In this document: piece by piece, positions 9,861 through 64,000 of the stretch
Layout of the letters: every line of letters starts with the position of its first letter
Position numbering within the stretch: the stretch's first letter is position 1
Source of the DNA: Bolinopsis microptera
Taxonomy: Eukaryota; Ctenophora; Tentaculata; Lobata; Bolinopsidae
DNA length: 64,000 nucleotides
Assembly (NCBI RefSeq): GCF_026151205.1
Contig: NC_087080.1
Location: 15,385,337-15,449,336 of the forward strand
Direction: 5' to 3'
Translations under genes and position numbers: made by a program
The notes under the pieces: generated by a model
Told to the model about the DNA's origin: nothing
Database searches by the model: none
The model's input: only the letters and a program-made list of their open reading frames with translations

Positions 9861-11380
9861 GCACCGACCTCACTGATTTGTCACTGGTCAAAAATTCAGT
9901 CAAAACCGCCAAATTTCAGTCAAGGAAAGGGCAGAAAAGCTTTTCTTCAAAAATAGATTAAACGCTATTAATATCAAATACTCCACCCAATTTCAAAATT
10001 TTCATTCCATCAAAGTTTTCTCCGGATACATAGCTTCCAGTACCTTGATGACGACTTGTGTCACTCTCACCGACCTCACTGATTTGTCACTGGTAAAAAA
10101 TTCAGTCAAAACTGCCAAATTTCAGTCATAGAAATGGCAGAAAAGCTTTTCTTCAAAAATCTTACAAAATGTCTCCTTCTATTCTGGTGATTTTCCGTTT
10201 GTCAAAGATTTCTTTGGGAATAACAGTTTCAGTGCCTCAATCCTGTCTTGTGCCATCCTCAGTGACCTTACTATAAGGAAGCCGACCCTACTTATTTGTC
10301 AGGCTGACCCACCTGATAACCATAATACAAGATCAACCAAAATTTTTAACATGATTACTCCAAAAATTAGAATGGATGACTTTACCATGAGTGTGATGTG
10401 TTTGCGGGGAAAGCTTAAACGTGCACTATTAAATAATCAACACAGCCCCCCCCCTCTTGATTGGACAATCAAAGATTTTGACTGCAACAATATTGTCTTC
10501 GAAAGATCACTACTTGCTGGTCACACACATGTCAGCGAAATTCCCCTAGTCTAGTGTTTTCCAAGTCTTGTTCTGTGAGAAAAGTATGTGTGAGAAAGTC
10601 TTTAATAAAATAAAATGAATGTATATTTTTGAATTTTTAACATTTAATTTGATAATGCAGTATAAAGAAATTTTTAATTAGCACTGTATAGTTTAAGATA
10701 TTTATATTAGCTTATTATAACCATTGATACAACGAACATAATTTTTCAACAGCTCTCCAATATCCATCTTAAAGTTGCATCTTATATCCTCGAACTACAC
10801 AATTTAAACTTAGGCATATATATAGTGTAGACTTTCTGTCACAACAAGACTGTAACCCATAGTAACAAACACAAACAGAACCCCTAACGTCTGCTAACAA
10901 TTTTCTTCTGATCCTCATATGAGCCCTGTCTCTAAAAACTCAACTGAACTAGCGTTTTGGTGTGTGCAAAAGCTTTCAGGCACGCACATTCCCTGCCCCG
11001 TTAGTTGCCTGTCCCTTCAAAATCAAACTAACAGTCAAGGACAAAAAGTCATACACCAAATGAGCATTATATTTTTATAAATTGTTTTACATCTCTTTAC
11101 TCTGTAAAATGTGCTAAAAATTAAATTTCTTGTTTCATTGAAATTTCTTGTTTCATTGACTATATGGTCATTCAAGAAAAATTCAAGTTACCGGTAGGAA
11201 ATTTCAAAATTTCTATTCCATCAAAGTTTTCTCCGGATATACTGGTTTAAATACCTTAATGGCGACGTGTGTCACTCTTACCGACCTCACTGATTGATCA
11301 GTGGTCAAAAATAAAGTTAAAACCACAAAATTTCAGTCAAGGAGACCGGAGACAGCAGAATAAAGCTCCTCCAAAAAAAT
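9861..11380 (+). repeat. Three dispersed copies of a ~95-bp repeat
   Basis: Copies at about 9861-9954, 10067-10160 and 11279-11380 share ACCGACCTCACTGAT, then a block around CAAATTTCAGTCA and a block ending CTTCAAAAA. Copies 2 and 3 also share an upstream block with CCATCAAAGTTTTCTCCGGA (about 9990-10030 and 11203-11240). The spacing is irregular, so this looks like a segmentally amplified repeat rather than a clean tandem array. The last copy lies only about 270 bases before the first exon of the large plus-strand gene. Confidence 0.6.
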
Positions 11381-11646
11381 CTTCAAAAACCTCTTCTTAT
11401 ATTCCGATGATTTTCCGTTTATCAAAGCTTGATAATACAAAAGAAATCTTTTGAGATCTTCCCTGCTTAGAGCTTCAATAATTTTGAAGAATCTCAACTT
11501 TTTTCTGCTTAATGGGAAATTCTCTGCATCATTTATAGATGATTATAACATATTTCTATAATTGATTTTTTTTATTCCATTACGTCAACAATATGACCTA
11601 ACTGTTAATGACATATTATAATAAACCTAATCACATAGGTTTGTTG

Positions 11647-63974
<52,328 letters not shown>

Positions 63975-64000
63975 GTACTTATTTCTCTTCTTACTTTCAA

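Overview
This window is nuclear DNA of a multicellular animal. Its genes are split by GT-AG introns up to about 13.7 kb long, it is AT-rich, it is full of simple and tandem repeats, and it carries decayed non-LTR retrotransposons, fold-back elements, a tRNA-derived SINE and a lone 5S rRNA copy. Both genes belong to animal families. The reverse transcriptase relics resemble families I associate with cnidarians and other marine invertebrates, so a cnidarian-like or other non-vertebrate animal is my best guess. No marker here settles the species.

Left end (about 90-2551, minus strand): the first six coding exons of a C2H2 zinc-finger gene. They give 450 codons in a continuous reading frame, with three zinc fingers and a Pro/Thr/Ala-rich linker. 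The gene runs off the left edge.

2552-11646: intergenic space between two divergently oriented genes. It is filled by mobile-element debris: a reverse transcriptase/endonuclease relic (4090-5753), a 3' fragment of a different LINE (5853-6452), SINE pieces (6483-6722, 9434-9580), a fold-back family (6881-7760 and 8015-8084), a second fragment of the first retroelement family (8923-9350), and dispersed ~95-bp repeats (9861-11380).

11647 to the right edge (plus strand): one very large gene. I could join 23 exons with matching splice phases into about 1,045 codons. The order is an N-terminal PH domain, a helical region resembling the N-terminus of C3G (RAPGEF1), a long proline-rich region with an exact Crk-type SH3 ligand (PPLPPK), a RasGEF_N (REM) domain, and most of a CDC25/RasGEF catalytic domain. 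The catalytic domain continues past position 64000. The likely role is Crk-coupled activation of Rap-type small GTPases. The PH domain at the front is not part of vertebrate C3G.

The introns of this gene hold most of the unusual structure. They contain a cluster of five perfect TGACGTCA sites just before exon 5, a 5S rRNA gene, and a set of tandem arrays (51-bp, 40-bp, 22-bp, 24-bp and an 11-bp array carrying CACGTG). They also contain long (GA)n and (CT)n tracts, a MITE-like element, a 2.1-kb element with inverted ends, and several strong hairpins. The most striking locus is exon 10: a 97-bp segment holding its acceptor and most of the exon is present twice, the copies differ at one base, and they are separated by about 536 bp of pure CCCTCT hexamer. 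I found no prokaryotic-style system, CRISPR array or complete tRNA gene.
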